Shown in pieces: positions 24,601 through 35,553 of a stretch of DNA of 64,000 nucleotides (its first letter is position 1; each line of letters begins with the position of its first letter). Below the pieces are notes generated by a model. It was not told the origin of the DNA. It was given only the letters and a program-made list of their open reading frames with translations, and did not search any database. The position numbers and the translations under genes were made by a program. Source of the stretch: Chamaecrista fasciculata (taxonomy: Eukaryota; Streptophyta; Magnoliopsida; Fabales; Fabaceae); NCBI GenBank assembly GCA_003254925.1, contig QANZ01008508.1, forward strand, positions 62,001-126,000. Direction: 5' to 3'.

Positions 24601-25081
24601 AATGACTCTGGAGCTAAGAGCTTCCTCAAGTCAGATGAAATTGTCAACATCCAAAACTTGAAGCAATAAAAAGAAACCGGAAGCAATCGGGTTTCAATAA
24701 GGAAGAGCGTGATTTCTTACATTTTCTCTATGCCCATAAACTCTATATCGTACGACTTGGAGTAGATAAGTGGAACCTGATAAGTGACACTATCAGTCCA
24801 GAAGCCATATTAAAATCGCACTGAAAAGCATACAAGTATACCTAATTTACCTTGGCCGGCGGCACATCGAAGTAGAGCTTGCTAGAGAGGATACGTGTGC
24901 GGCGGAGAGCCTCGTCGCTCTGTGGTGAGGAAGAAGACATGGAGGAAAATGTAGAATTTCGCTGAAAATATCGGTAGAGAATGCGAGAAACTTTGACGGT
25001 AGCGACGGTGAGCAAGAGGAAAATAGCCGAGCTACGGAGATTCCGAGTCGACTCGATTATAATGGCAGGAATAAAATTCAT
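21674..25081 (-). CDS. HDA2: Class IV histone deacetylase (HDA2/HDAC11-like)
   Basis: Zn-dependent lysine deacetylase, 394 aa from the first Met or 347 aa from an internal Met48, where the conserved part begins. Thirteen exons (minus): 25081-24851, 24776-24721, 24403-24286, 24149-24087, 23795-23727, 23652-23486, 23402-23338, 23269-23223, 22749-22705, 22622-22572, 22382-22296, 22116-22029, 21771-21674. Key motifs are GGGFHHC (about 200-206, the His pair of the charge relay), DLDAHQGNG (240-248; Asp/His metal ligands), YNAGTDILDGDPLG (from 317; third ligand D322) and SGGY (Y365 at the position of the catalytic Tyr). The first 47 residues hold a hydrophobic segment (SAIFLLLTVATV) that could target an organelle or membrane, or be leader sequence. 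The intron after exon 10 begins with GC, not GT. Intron 3 contains an N gap. Family role: deacetylation of histone or other proteins; the plant substrate is not established here. Confidence 0.94.
24156..24241. other. Poly-G tract and 62-N gap in HDA2 intron 3
   Basis: A near-pure G run (24161-24179) ends directly in Ns (24180-24241). A long G homopolymer at a contig edge is typical of a short-read artefact and should not be read as real sequence. Neighbouring exons 3 and 4 are intact, so the gene model is not affected. Confidence 0.85.
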
Positions 25082-25530
25082 GGATTATCAAAGCTTAGAG
25101 TAGAGAGTATTTCAATCTGCATTCGAATATCTCGCGCATAAGTAGTAACAAGATTCAGTATCGGTGTTCGGTAGCATCTATTTTTTAATCCCTTTGAGTT
25201 GGACACTGTGTCCGCCGTTCGGTCGGTTGGGACATATTTATGGAAGAATTTACGGTTTACAGGCATCTAGATCTACTGTAATTTGCTCTTCTTTCTTCTT
25301 TTTTCTTTTTTCTCTTGATACTAAATTAAAACGAAAAAAAAATCATAGACACTAAATATAAAATACTCCATATAAGAAAAAAATTTATATCACAGTTGCG
25401 TAAATAAAACGTTCTAAACTATCTTTTGGAAAATTAAGTTGTATATATAAAGGAAATAAATTAAGAAATTATTTTTCCGTTTTTATATAAAGAAAAAAAA
25501 TAAAATAACAACTCTTTTGCTAAAATGAAT
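25082..25530. other. HDA2 upstream region, nothing else recognised
   Basis: This holds the promoter and 5' leader of the minus-strand deacetylase gene. The sequence becomes AT-rich after about 25270. No second gene faces away from it. Confidence 0.4.
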
Positions 25531-26025
25531 TTTAGTCTTTTATCTTTGGAGTATGTTGCAATCTAATATTTTTTTTTAAAATTTTGATCTAGTATCTTTT
25601 TTAAAAGTTTCATTCATTGATTGAGTACGATTATATATCTTTTGTTTTAAATCTAATTATGACAAATTCGAAGTTACATGTTATTTTTAATAAGACATTT
25701 CTTTGTCCAGTTAAGATCCTAAGTAAACATGTTTAATTTAATTCCAAAAGTGGGTCACTCGTTTCATAGTCAAACGAGCGAAGTTGGTCAAATCTCTTAT
25801 TTCAAGTCTGATTGCAATGAGTTCAGAGTTACAAGTTATTTTTTATTAGTCATTTTTCTGCCTAATTGGCATTGTCAACAAATAAGGTCAAATCGGCCTC
25901 GAAAATGATTGTCAATAAAATTTTCACTGTTTGGTTCCAAAACTACTTTCAAACTCATTTTGACATCATTTGTTGACTATCAAAATTGACAAAAAAAAAA
26001 AANGGGACCGGAAAGTGATTTTACT
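25531..26025. repeat. Dispersed repeat, family R1 copy 1
   Basis: Shares motifs with 31149-31679 and 49190-49560: 'ttttatctttggagtatgttgcaat'-type edges, 'gagttcagagttacaagtt' and 'gtcaacaaataaggtcaaat'. The right edge after the N at 26003 ('gggaccgg.aagt.attttactc') matches a stretch inside the MYB-intron element near 9659. It is probably a degenerate non-autonomous DNA transposon. Confidence 0.45.
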
Positions 26026-26553
26026 CGAAAGATAAACAACATCAAACCAAACAAAATTGTGATAAACAGATGCTTAACACTAGAGCTCCATTTCAAATCT
26101 ATTAATTTTATATATATATATATAAAATGGTGAAGAAGTACAAAACGAACGTCTTAGAGTCATGATCTTAGGAGATACGGACCTCTTGAATCATGACTTG
26201 AAGACGTTTAAAACTCAAACGCATTAACATCAAAAGTAAGAGAAGATAATGAACAGTCAAAAACATTAACGTAAAAAGACATAGAAAACTTAATGAGACT
26301 AATGACAAACGTCGGATCTGGCTTTACGTTCCTCCAAACCGCTCCATTCATGCAACGCCAACTAGCATCAACACCCACTAGAATAGTGAGTCAAGCTTCA
26401 GAGAAACGATCTTTGTTGCGCTTCCACCGTATGATCCAGCTAGTCACCCAATTACGAAAACTAGATCTTCTGGGATGGTATCTGTAAGTGATTGGCAGCC
26501 CGAACCAAACCGTCTTAGCAAAGCTACAGAGGAGGAAGGTATTCGATACAAAG

Positions 26554-27279
26554 TCAGTTCAAATTCGTGAAAGTAGGGATGGCGTCATTGTAAATTCTCC
26601 AAGCCATCAGAAGAACCCTCATGGGAGCCTTCATCCTCCAGAAATCTTTCCATGGAAAAGAAGATGGGTTATTATTACCTAAACCCGGATGGTTACCATG
26701 GCTTAGAAGCTTAAAGCCATCAGCAGTGGTATACGACCCAAAGGTAACAGGTGTCCAAAGTAGAGCGTCAAGGATGTGTCTAACCGAACCCGGAGTTCTA
26801 ACCAATTCTACAGCCTGATCTTCTGAGCAAACCAAAGAGATCTTCTCCACATCCCAAGAATAAGATGAATAATCCATTAGGTCACTTACTAGGGTGCCAG
26901 TAGGCATCCCCTCAATCGTGCCATCCCAAAAGGAGCTCCTGATATCGACTCTATCACCCATTCCCAACTTCCATCTCACATGATACGTGATCACCTGGGA
27001 ACAATTCCTCACCCCTTTCTAGACAATCGAGCCCGAGCTCTTAGGCTTAAAATCAAAGTCAATATGAGAAATCAGATACCTGTTTCGAACCCACGCACCG
27101 ACAACAAATTGTGGATTATCGAGCATTCTCCATGTATGTTTAGCCAACAGAGCCTTGTTTACCATACTAGTATCCCGAAATCCCAGGCCGCCAACATTCT
27201 TAAGACTAAAGAGAATTTTTCTGTTGAGTAAATGACTTCTCAATTTATCTCCTCTGAACCCCCAGAAGAAATTGTTCAT
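26554..27279 (-). pseudogene. LINE ORF2 C-terminal remnant (zf-RVT region)
   Basis: In-frame continuation of the reverse transcriptase remnant, split by a TAG at 27019-27021. The first block has NNFFWGF and LLAKHTWRML, features of the post-RT region in plant L1 elements. The second has WKLGMGDRVDI and SFPWKDFWRMKAPMRV, the zf-RVT hallmark. Non-functional. Confidence 0.8.
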
Positions 27280-27315
27280 TGCTCCGTTAATAGCTTTCGT
27301 AACTCTCTTTGGTGC

Positions 27316-27984
27316 CTAGAAACAAGACAATTTGTAAACCGGGTCCGATTGGATAACTGACTTGATCAGAGTAACCCTACCAGCTTGCGAAAGGAGCTGA
27401 CTCTTCCAACCCGTAGGCCTGTTATTAATCTTTTGGAGAAGATCATCAAAATTTCGTTTAAGATCCTGCTTATCATCCACAAAGACCCCCAGATACTTAC
27501 CCAATTTGTTCGTACCTTCAACCCCAAACAGACGTTTAAGATCTTCCTTCACATCCGTGGGATTATTGGGGCTTAGCACCATATTAGACTTCTGCACATT
27601 AATACTCAAACTAGCTTTATCATAGAATGCCTCAAGCTTAGACTTTAGAAATCGTGGGGAGTTGTTATCCGCTTTAAAGAAGAGAATCAAATCATCAGCA
27701 TACAACATGTGAGAAATCGAAGGTCCACTGCGAGCATACTTGATCCCTTGAATATTCCCATCTCTTTCTGCATCTGCCAACAAGCAAGAGAACACGTTCA
27801 TACAAAGAATAAAAAGATAGGGTGAAAGTGGGTCACCTTGCCTGAGGCGACGACGAACATTAACATGATCAATAGAGATTTGTCCGTTCAGAATGAGAGA
27901 GAAGCTGGCTGTAGAGACACAACTCATGATGCATCTAATAAACTGGTTCGAAAATCCCATCCTTCTCAAGACTAACTTTATCAT
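27316..27984 (-). pseudogene. LINE reverse transcriptase remnant (ORF2, main part)
   Basis: A 222-codon open stretch containing RRRLRQGDPLSPYLFIL (RT motif with RQGDP) and SHMLYADDLILFF (catalytic YADD), followed by KLGKYLGVFVDD and the thumb region. The frame is stopped by TAG at 27316-27318 and continues in the same frame to 27019 (AINGAMNNFFWGF onward), where another TAG ends it. A third open part, 27012-26554, carries the SFPWKDFWRMKAPMRVLLMAW motif of the zf-RVT region. The same frame throughout means decay by point mutations rather than frameshifts. The catalytic Asp pair remains, but the ORF is not usable. Confidence 0.88.
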
Positions 27985-28335
27985 AGAATGCCTTAAGCTT
28001 AGACTTTAGAAATCGTGGGGAGTTGTTAATTATCCGCTTTAAAGAAGAGAATCAAATCATCAGCATACAACATGTGAGAAATCGAAGGTCCACTGCAAGC
28101 AAACTTGATCCCTTGAATATTCCCATCTCTTTCTGCATCTGCCAACAAGCAAGAGAACACGTTCATACAAATAATAAAAAGATAGGGTGGAAGTGGGTCA
28201 CCTTGCCTGAGGCGACGACGAACATTAACATGATCAATAGAGATTTGTCCGTTCAGAATGAGAGAGAAGCTGGCTGTAGAGACACAACTCATGATGCATC
28301 TAATAAACTGGTTCGAAAATCCCATCCTTCTCAAG
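27611..28335. repeat. Tandem duplication (361-365 bp) within the LINE
   Basis: Unit A (27611 to about 27970) and unit B (27972 to about 28335) are about 97-98% identical. The offset is 361 bp at the proximal edge and 365 bp after a 4 bp insertion in unit B ('gttgttaattatcc' versus 'gttgttatcc'). Unit B repeats the RQGDP-to-YADD part of the RT. It is either a real tandem duplication or two alleles assembled in series. Confidence 0.85.
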
Positions 28336-28875
28336 ACCGCCTGAAGGAAGCCCTAACCCATCTGATTCAGATCTATTAATTAAGAACAAAAAGTTTTCAC
28401 GTTTTTTTCTTTTTTTTAATATCTGAAGATGTTAGTTTAATTAATGCAATGCCATTACTACAAAAAAAAAATAATGCAATGCCATGTCCTAACTTTAAAA
28501 AAGAAATAAAAGAAAAGTCTTTTTGCATAAAATCAACAATATCACAAATTATCACGAGAGGATAGTTAAATTTTGTACGTGTAGCCGATAAGTGCATATG
28601 TACATCCAAAAATAAAACCTTGCAGTCTTGCACCGAGTTTAATTTCATGGTTTCACTTATATTCTTCCACAGATATTGGCATTGTATTTAACTCATGATA
28701 CAACAAAAGCAAGAGAGTATTTATCGATATCGTCAATCGAACAGAGAAAATCTAAGTATGTGGGATCTCCCCGTGGTCCACAATCCATCATATATGTTAT
28801 GATAATTTATCTGAGAGACACTAATTTATGAAGGAAGGAAAATTCCATAATTACAATTAAAAGTTATATGTCTAA
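28336..28875. other. Intergenic, nothing recognised
   Basis: AT-rich spacer between the LINE and a MITE. No gene or RNA is supported. Confidence 0.5.
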
Positions 28876-29220
28876 GGGTGCGTTTGGCTTTGGAATAGAA
28901 AGTCATTATAATCCCATTACAATTTCATTATCTCCATTTTCATTACATAACTTAAGCTACAGTGCTATTTGGGTGTTTGTTTTTCAATTATAAAGTCATT
29001 ACAAAAATTACCCTTCATTACAAACTCATTCCATTACATATTTTATACCCAATTACTAACATACCCCTACTCAAATACCTATAATTACCTATACTCTAAT
29101 ACAAATATAAAAAAACTATTTAGCAAAATAGTAATTTTCAATACCCTCATTTATTACACTTACAACTTTCTCTCTCCACTCATCATTTTTTCTTTTTTCT
29201 TCCTCTTTTTCTTATTCACC
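28876..29220. mobile_element. MITE copy B, cut by a single N
   Basis: Starts 'gggtgcgtttggctttgg' and then follows copy A (5288-5640) almost base for base through 'ttcttattcacc', where the N at 29221 sits. Copy A also loses continuity at the same point. The right arm is therefore missing in both. Confidence 0.65.
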
Positions 29221-29392
29221 NTTCTTTCATAAAAAAAAAAAATCAACTACTTCTCTTACCACGTAGCAATACTTTCAACTTAGAGATGCTTTCAACTTAA
29301 GGATGATTAATACTTTAGAAGAGTATAGTATCGAGTTCAAAGTAAACAAATTAATTTCAACAAAACCTTCCCCGTATATAATTAGAAGATAC

Positions 29393-29668
29393 TCACTCCG
29401 TCCTAACATATTTGTTTTGTTAGAAAATTTTTTTATTCTAAAATATCTAATATTTTATATAAAATTAAGAAAATATTAATTATTTTTTTACCATTCTTCT
29501 ATCTATATTAAAAATTAAAGCTATTGAATTAGTGAGAGTAACTAGAAATAATTTAATGAGAACAATTTAGTCTTTTAATTTTATATTTTTTCTTCATTTT
29601 AAATAAATTAATCATTTTTTTTTTAATTTATGTGTATTTATATTAAAAAAACAGAGACAGAGGAAGTA
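29393..29668. mobile_element. Stowaway-like (Tc1/mariner) MITE
   Basis: The left end 'tactcactccgtcc' and the right end 'acagagacagaggaagta' are imperfect inverted copies of the CTCCCTCCGTCCC-type terminus of plant Stowaway elements, with TA at the outer edge. The interior is AT-rich, about 275 bp in all, without coding capacity. Confidence 0.55.
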
Positions 29669-30595
29669 AAATATTATTATTTCTTAACCGTCATTATTGC
29701 TTATGGCATCTTTTGGTGGTTCTTATCAATTATATATCCGAGGTTCACCAAAGAAAAAGAAAGTTTTTGGGGTTGGTCATACAAAATAATATATTCAGTG
29801 TTGAAAAAAGGAACATGTCCTTGCAACGCAATATTTCTAATGGAATAGTTGTGGGCCTGTGGCCATCTTATGGTATTGCACCATAATCATTGCAAAACTA
29901 TAAAATTTAATTTTCCATGTGAAAAAAATAATACGTAATAATGTCACATTTATGTGGAAAATACTGGTGTTTTTGTTTTAGGAAGTTTTATTTGATCGAA
30001 TAAATATATGAGTTGATAATTTAATGGTTAAAAATTTAATTTACACATAATCTCTAGAAGTGATTCAAAATATTTTAATTATTTTAGACTTATATGTTAG
30101 TCACTAAAAAAACAAATTTGAAAGATTAATCTGTTTTATTTTACATGACTTTCAATGATTGTATATGTAAATTTTTTTTACTTAGTAATATTTTAAAGAA
30201 TAACATTTGTTTATTTGGTAGGGAATAGGGATATATATTGGTGAGTGGTTTGACGGCAAATACATCCATTAACTTGGTGACAGTACGACAGGCGCGTGAT
30301 GTTAGAAGAATCCCGAATGCACAGGATATATAATTTGAGATTGGGCCAACTATCTAATTGTAGCAGGGATTCGCGAACCTTATTATCAGATATGTTCAAT
30401 ATGCCAAAGAGAGTGAGTGTGAAAGCTCAAGAGTTTCTCTGGTTTCTCCGTTGCCAGAGAGATTTTCATTTTATTCATTCTGAGAGCGCATCCGGCCAGA
30501 AACTATAACTCACAGAATTGAGTATCCGGCTTTGGGCGAATGGTGAAAGCTTTTATACACACATACATAAAATACATACTCTCGGACATACACTT
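29669..30595. other. Spacer and CBL10 upstream region
   Basis: AT-rich spacer. From about 30230 the sequence becomes more mixed and probably holds the CBL10 promoter and 5' leader up to the start codon at 30596. Exact transcription start is not visible. Confidence 0.4.
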
Positions 30596-33500
30596 ATGAA
30601 TTCTTCCGTAAGCTACCCAAATTCTCTCTCTCTCTCTGATGAATTGTGTTTGCCTTATGGTTTTTGATTGGTAATTCATTGTACGATCGATATTTAATTT
30701 GTGGATTTAACAGAAGAGATCGAGTTTTCCGGCGATCGGAGATCGAATCTGTACGGCATTCGGACCTCTGATAGCTATAATAGAGGTTTTCATGTTCGCT
30801 ATCACCGATTGTTTCCATTATCGTCCAGTTGTTCAAAAGTGTCGCTGCAGTGCGCAAGATCTGACGCGCCTTGCTGCGGAAACCAGATGTAATTTCTTTC
30901 TTCTTCTTCTTCCACTACTTTAAATTAATTAATTGCACTTTACATTCTCTCAACTAGGTAAAATGGAGGGAAACACACAGATTTTACTATCAAAAGCATT
31001 TCATTATTATATAAGCTAATGTTTTGGGCCAAAGAATAAATTATACCATTACTTATCTCCAAAGAGAATACACACCCACCACATCTTAAAAAATGCTGAC
31101 CCAATTTAAGTGGCTCCATTATTCGCCGTCGTTCATTAATTTATTTTTGCCCAATGTCTCAGATTAGTCCTTTATGTATGAGGTAGATAATAAATTGGTC
31201 TCTTATTTTTTCATTTGTTTCAGATTGATCCTACATATTTCCATGATGTTTCAAAGTGATCCTAAACTTACTTTCGAGACACAATTAATCTCATTTGTTA
31301 ACGATCTTAACTGGGCACATAAAGAACTCTTCAAAAGTTAGTATCTAATTTCAAAGTTGTCGCATTCAAATTTGAAACAAGAGAGATATGATCAATTTCA
31401 TTTGTTTGACCATGAAACAAGATATCCATGTTTAGGTCTCAAGTTGACCTTGTTTGTTTATGGTCTCAAAGTACTTATCAAAAGAAACTCATAAGTCATA
31501 ACTATGGATTCATTATATTTGAGTTTGAAATGAGAGAGATATATACAACTATATTTAAAAATTTTTAAGATCAATTTGAAACATCATGAAAACTTATAGG
31601 ACCAATTAAAAACAAATAAAAGATAAGGGATCAATTTGAAATCTACCCATAGATAAGGGACCGATTTGAGACTTTGGCCTTTGTTTTTTAATTGTGCAGA
31701 TTTTAGTCGGTTAATAAAAAGACAAATATTATTGGACTAAATAAGTTCTTTTCAGTAAAAACAAGATATATATTATTGGCTGTTATTTAAAGCCTATGGA
31801 GTTGACAATGGCTACTGATTTGATTTGTATATATTATCTTCGGATAGAGTCTACAATAAATAGGTCAGCTTGTTTTAATGAGGGTTTGAGAGTTGGATGC
31901 ATAAATTAAAACATCTATAAAATAAATAGTTAAAATTATGTTAGTATATATATCTAAAATATTTTAAAATTTATTGAGTTTTTTTTCTTAATTCTTATGT
32001 TTTCTGCCTCATTTGTATTATATATTAAATTTTTTTACGTTGAAAAAGTTATAAATTCTTCCAAACAATATTTTATTGATACACGCGGTTCACACGAGGT
32101 GTTCTAAGGCGGATGTATTATATTATAATAATTCTCACAACTATTTTGTTTATTACAAATCCCTGTGCAGTATTACAACAGTATTGGAACAACAGGTGCT
32201 TTTGTTGTTTTATATTCTGTCACATTATTTTTGATAAAAAAATGTTGAAAGATAGCGTGGGAAGCCAGCTTTTAACCACAAAAATTTGTATTGCTTTTCC
32301 CCTAATACACTTTTTGAAGAGGTTCTATTTCTTTATTTGCGCACGATAAAAGTCAGACATATACATGTAAATCATATTTTCTCTCTGTTAAAATTTATTT
32401 TTTATCCCTAATACACCTCTTGATCTTCAAATGCAACTTTATTAATATAAGAGAAATCTTCGCTTCAGTTCTCAAATCTATCATTTTCTTTCACGCACTC
32501 AGATTGGAATCAAGAGGGGATAAAAAATGAATTTTTAGTTTGAATATTAACCATTACTTAGGACTTATTTGTTAAATATCTGATAATTAATGATGCAGTT
32601 AAGGTAAATGAAGTTGAGGCATTGTATGAGCTGTTTAAGAAGTTAAGTAGCTCGATCATTGATGATGGCTTGATTCACAAGGTAATTTGATCTGTCAAAT
32701 GGAATATACATACATCTTTGATTTCTAATTCAATTGTAATTTGTAAACTGCTTTTTCTCTTGTTTTTAAATTCCCATATATATAGCTCTGATTGATTAAA
32801 TCATAAATACAGTAAACACATATACTGGGCATCTCTTATAGTATCCATGATGCAGTAACTACAACTACGTGCATGTTTTTTCAATTATTGTAGGAGGAGC
32901 TTCGATTGGCAATATTTCAAACACCTCAAGGAGAAAATCTTTTCCTGGATCGAGTGAGCTATTGTTATATTTTTCTGCCATGACTTTTTCTTCATGCATG
33001 CTGGTTGCTATTAAAATGAATTTCAATTTGCACACAGATTAAATTCATCTACGTACGGTGATCCTTGTAGTAGATTTTACTGCACGAAAACAACCAACTT
33101 CTATGAGCATCCCAAGATAGCTGTTTTAATTACTTCTTCGTTTTGAAATTCTGCATCATATTGATGAGCCATAAGCTTCACATTAAAATATTGTTGGCTA
33201 AGTGCTGGACATATCTCAAACCACTTTCTGGATATAAACCAAAAACTGCTTCTCGGTCATTGAGAAATTCATATGCTGGTCTCCTTAAAACACATAACAA
33301 ACACTTGTGGGCATTTTCATACACTGGGAATTGAACTTGCATCCAATATGTAAACTAATGTGTTTAAATTGTTCTGTTTCCTTCTTTAGGTTTTTGATCT
33401 TTTTGACGAAAAGAGAAATGGTGTTATCGAGTTTGAGGAATTCGTGCACGCACTCAGTGTTTTCCATCCTCATGCCCCTGTTGAAGAAAAACTAGATTGT

Positions 33501-34192
33501 ATGTTTGTAATCAAGTCAAACTTTATGATTCATTCAACAATCAAACCCAAATTTTCTTCACCTAATCTCTCTCCCCTGATAATCTTTTGCAGTCGCATTT
33601 CGGCTGTACGATCTGAGGCAAACCGGGTACATAGAGCGAGAAGAAGTGAGTGTACCAAGTTAAATTAAGGCCTTTGCAATTGTTGAAAAAGCCTAGTATA
33701 GTAGTATCCCCTGGTTAAGCTTAAATTGAAATTAAGTGGTCTAAATGGTTTCAGGTCAAGCAAATGGTGATAGCCATCTTGATGGAATCTGACACGAAGT
33801 TGTCGGATGATCTTCTTGAAGCAATTATTGATAAGGTAAGCTGCATTTACAATGTGGAAATTTACCTCCAATGGAGTAGTTTGTTCATAGGATATTCTCT
33901 TTGGCTGCAGACATTCGCTGATGCTGATAAGGACAACGATGGGAGAATTAGTAAGGAAGAGTGGAAAGATTTTGTGAGTCGAAATCCATCCCTCTTGAAG
34001 AACATGACACTGCCATACCTCAAGTATGGACTTTAAAGTTTTTTTTTTTTACTTTCTTGAAGTCTCCCCAATGTTATTTTTCCATGAAAAAATCTAAGAT
34101 AGATTTATTGTGTTGCTTTCTTGTCTCCTAGGGATGTCACCACTATGTTTCCCAGTTTTATTTTCGATTCGGAGGATGGAGCTTCAGGATGA
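30596..34192 (+). CDS. CBL10: Calcineurin B-like calcium sensor, CBL10 type
   Basis: EF-hand Ca2+ sensor that recruits CIPK kinases (CIPK24/SOS2 in Arabidopsis) to membranes in salt tolerance. 248 aa. Exons: 30596-30607, 30714-30888, 32599-32681, 32894-32953, 33390-33498, 33593-33645, 33755-33835, 33911-34023, 34132-34192; all phases join. The first exon encodes only MNSS. Exon 2 encodes a hydrophobic segment (about 21-38, [18 protein letters not shown]), the membrane anchor that distinguishes CBL10 from the myristoylated CBLs. The core begins at [22 protein letters not shown] loops: an atypical first hand, then D116-E127 ([12 protein letters not shown]), D153-E164 and D197-E208 ([12 protein letters not shown]). 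The FPSF motif with S237, the CIPK phosphorylation site in the family, lies near the end. Exon 1 is the least certain part; without it the upstream frame closes at 30708. Intron 2 is 1.7 kb and holds a TIR element. Confidence 0.92.
31149..31679. mobile_element. TIR element, family R1 copy 2, in CBL10 intron 2
   Basis: The left end 'gcccaatgtctcagattag' pairs imperfectly with the right end '..gatttgagactttggcc'. The interior shares 'catttgttaacgatcttaact' type motifs with 25531-26025 and 49190-49560. About 530 bp, non-coding. Confidence 0.5.
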
Positions 34193-34600
34193 GAATGACT
34201 TTCACCAACATCATTATAGCGGCTAGCTATCAAGTTTGGAGATCTTCCTATCAAGAGAGGTGTTTATGGAAAAGAATTGGATGCACAAACAGAATCAACG
34301 GCACTGTATAAATTTTCTTTTAAATGTTTGAACGAATGTTGGTGTTTAGATCTCTCACTAGGTGATTGCGTTGTCTGCATACTATATATGAGAAATGAGG
34401 GCATTGAATATATAATAACTACATAATAACAATTCGGCAAACTTTTAACGTCGGCCACTCTCAATTCAGATGATTCGTTTATCAAGAAGGAAAATCATTA
34501 AAATGCCAACAAATGATGATACCATCAAGGTTTCAATTAATTTTTGGTACTGCCAGAAAGTTACTGATTATATTGATATAAGCTCACAAAAATAGTTTCA
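34193..34600. other. CBL10 3' region
   Basis: 3'-UTR and downstream spacer of CBL10. No other gene is visible. Confidence 0.4.
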
Positions 34601-34601
34601 T

Positions 34602-34647
34602 CGACAGTATACTGTTCACTCAGGCGACAGTATACTGTTCACTCAAG
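34602..34647. repeat. Two 23 bp tandem units with a palindromic core
   Basis: 'cgacagtatactgttcactca' plus two bases occurs at 34602-34624 and 34625-34647. The core 'cagtatactg' is a perfect 10 bp palindrome. It abuts the long-TIR element to the right and may belong to it. Confidence 0.75.
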
Positions 34648-34649
34648 CG

Positions 34650-35405
34650 TGTTTTTCGTGCCTCTAACGTTTGCGGTGATTTTCAGTTATGTTCCTAACA
34701 TTTCATTTGTGTCAGTTGTGTCCCCAATGTGAAACGTTAGTTTCAATTATGCCCCCAATTTCAATCATCCAAAAAAAAATACACCATTTTCGCACGATTT
34801 GAGCTCGATTTTGATCAGATTTCATATGAGTTTTAATTTTCGAACATCACAAACTTGATTTCTTGGATCAATTTCAAAGATTAAGCTCAAAATAGCCCCA
34901 AATCCGAAGAAAATCAGACCCGATAAACCCCAAAAAGGACCAAAACGAAGCATTTTTCTCAAAATTTCCATGTGCAAAATGATCCTTAGGAGCCGAAAAT
35001 GAGTACCCATAAACTTATTTATCAAAACAAACTGAAATGAACACGGATCGAAGCTCAAAAGTTCCAAAAAAATGGTACACNTAGCCCCAAATCCGAAGAA
35101 AACCAGACCCGATGAACCCCAAAAAGGACCAAAACGAAATGCAGCAAAACGAAGCATTTTTCTCAAAATTTCCATGTGCAAAATGATCCTTAAGAGCCGA
35201 AAATGAGTACCCATAAACTTATTTATCAAAACAAACTGAAATGAACACGGATCGAAGCTCAAAAGTTCCAAAAAATGGTACACTAACGAGGGCGAGGGCA
35301 TAATTGAAACTAACGTTTCACATTGGGGACACAACTGACACAATTGAAACGTTAGGGGCATAATTGAAAATCACTGCAAACGTTAGGGGCATGAAAGGGT
35401 GTTTT
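34650..35405. mobile_element. Long-TIR element with internal duplication at a single N
   Basis: The left arm (34650-34760) and right arm (about 35290-35405) are inverted copies over about 110 bp, sharing 'cagttgtgtccccaatgtga', 'cgttagtttcaattatgcc' and 'aacgtttgc.gtgatttt'. The central part contains two copies of an approximately 190 bp block (34893-35081 and 35083-35284) joined by an N at 35082. They differ by a few substitutions and a 15 bp indel. No transposase. The open frame on the minus strand is repeat sequence. Confidence 0.7.
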
Positions 35406-35553
35406 GCCTTTATGAAACTATAAACAGTTGCATTTATAATTTGGTCCAGGGAAAATGTCATTTTGCGACAACCATAAGATTTTCTTGCTGCAAATTGATT
35501 CCACATAAAAAATGTATCATGCACCAAAATACACCTTCAGTTCAAGAGTGCAT
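35406..35553 (-). other. RTE1-like gene 3' flank
   Basis: Probable 3'-UTR of the downstream (minus-strand) DUF778 gene. Confidence 0.35.

Larger units (their letters stand above)
26103..28335 (-). mobile_element. Decayed L1-type LINE, 5'-truncated, with internal tandem duplication
   Basis: Non-LTR retrotransposon remnant on the minus strand. It carries the 3' half of ORF2: reverse transcriptase motifs then a zf-RVT-like C-terminal region, ending near a TA-rich stretch. The 5' part (gag-like ORF1, endonuclease, start of RT) is absent. An approximately 361 bp segment is duplicated in tandem. No poly-A or target-site duplication is clear. It cannot move on its own. Confidence 0.85.

Noticed and set aside
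34822..35361. 179-codon minus-strand frame with an internal repeat
   Set aside because: It lies within a long-TIR element and crosses a single N joining two copies of the same block.
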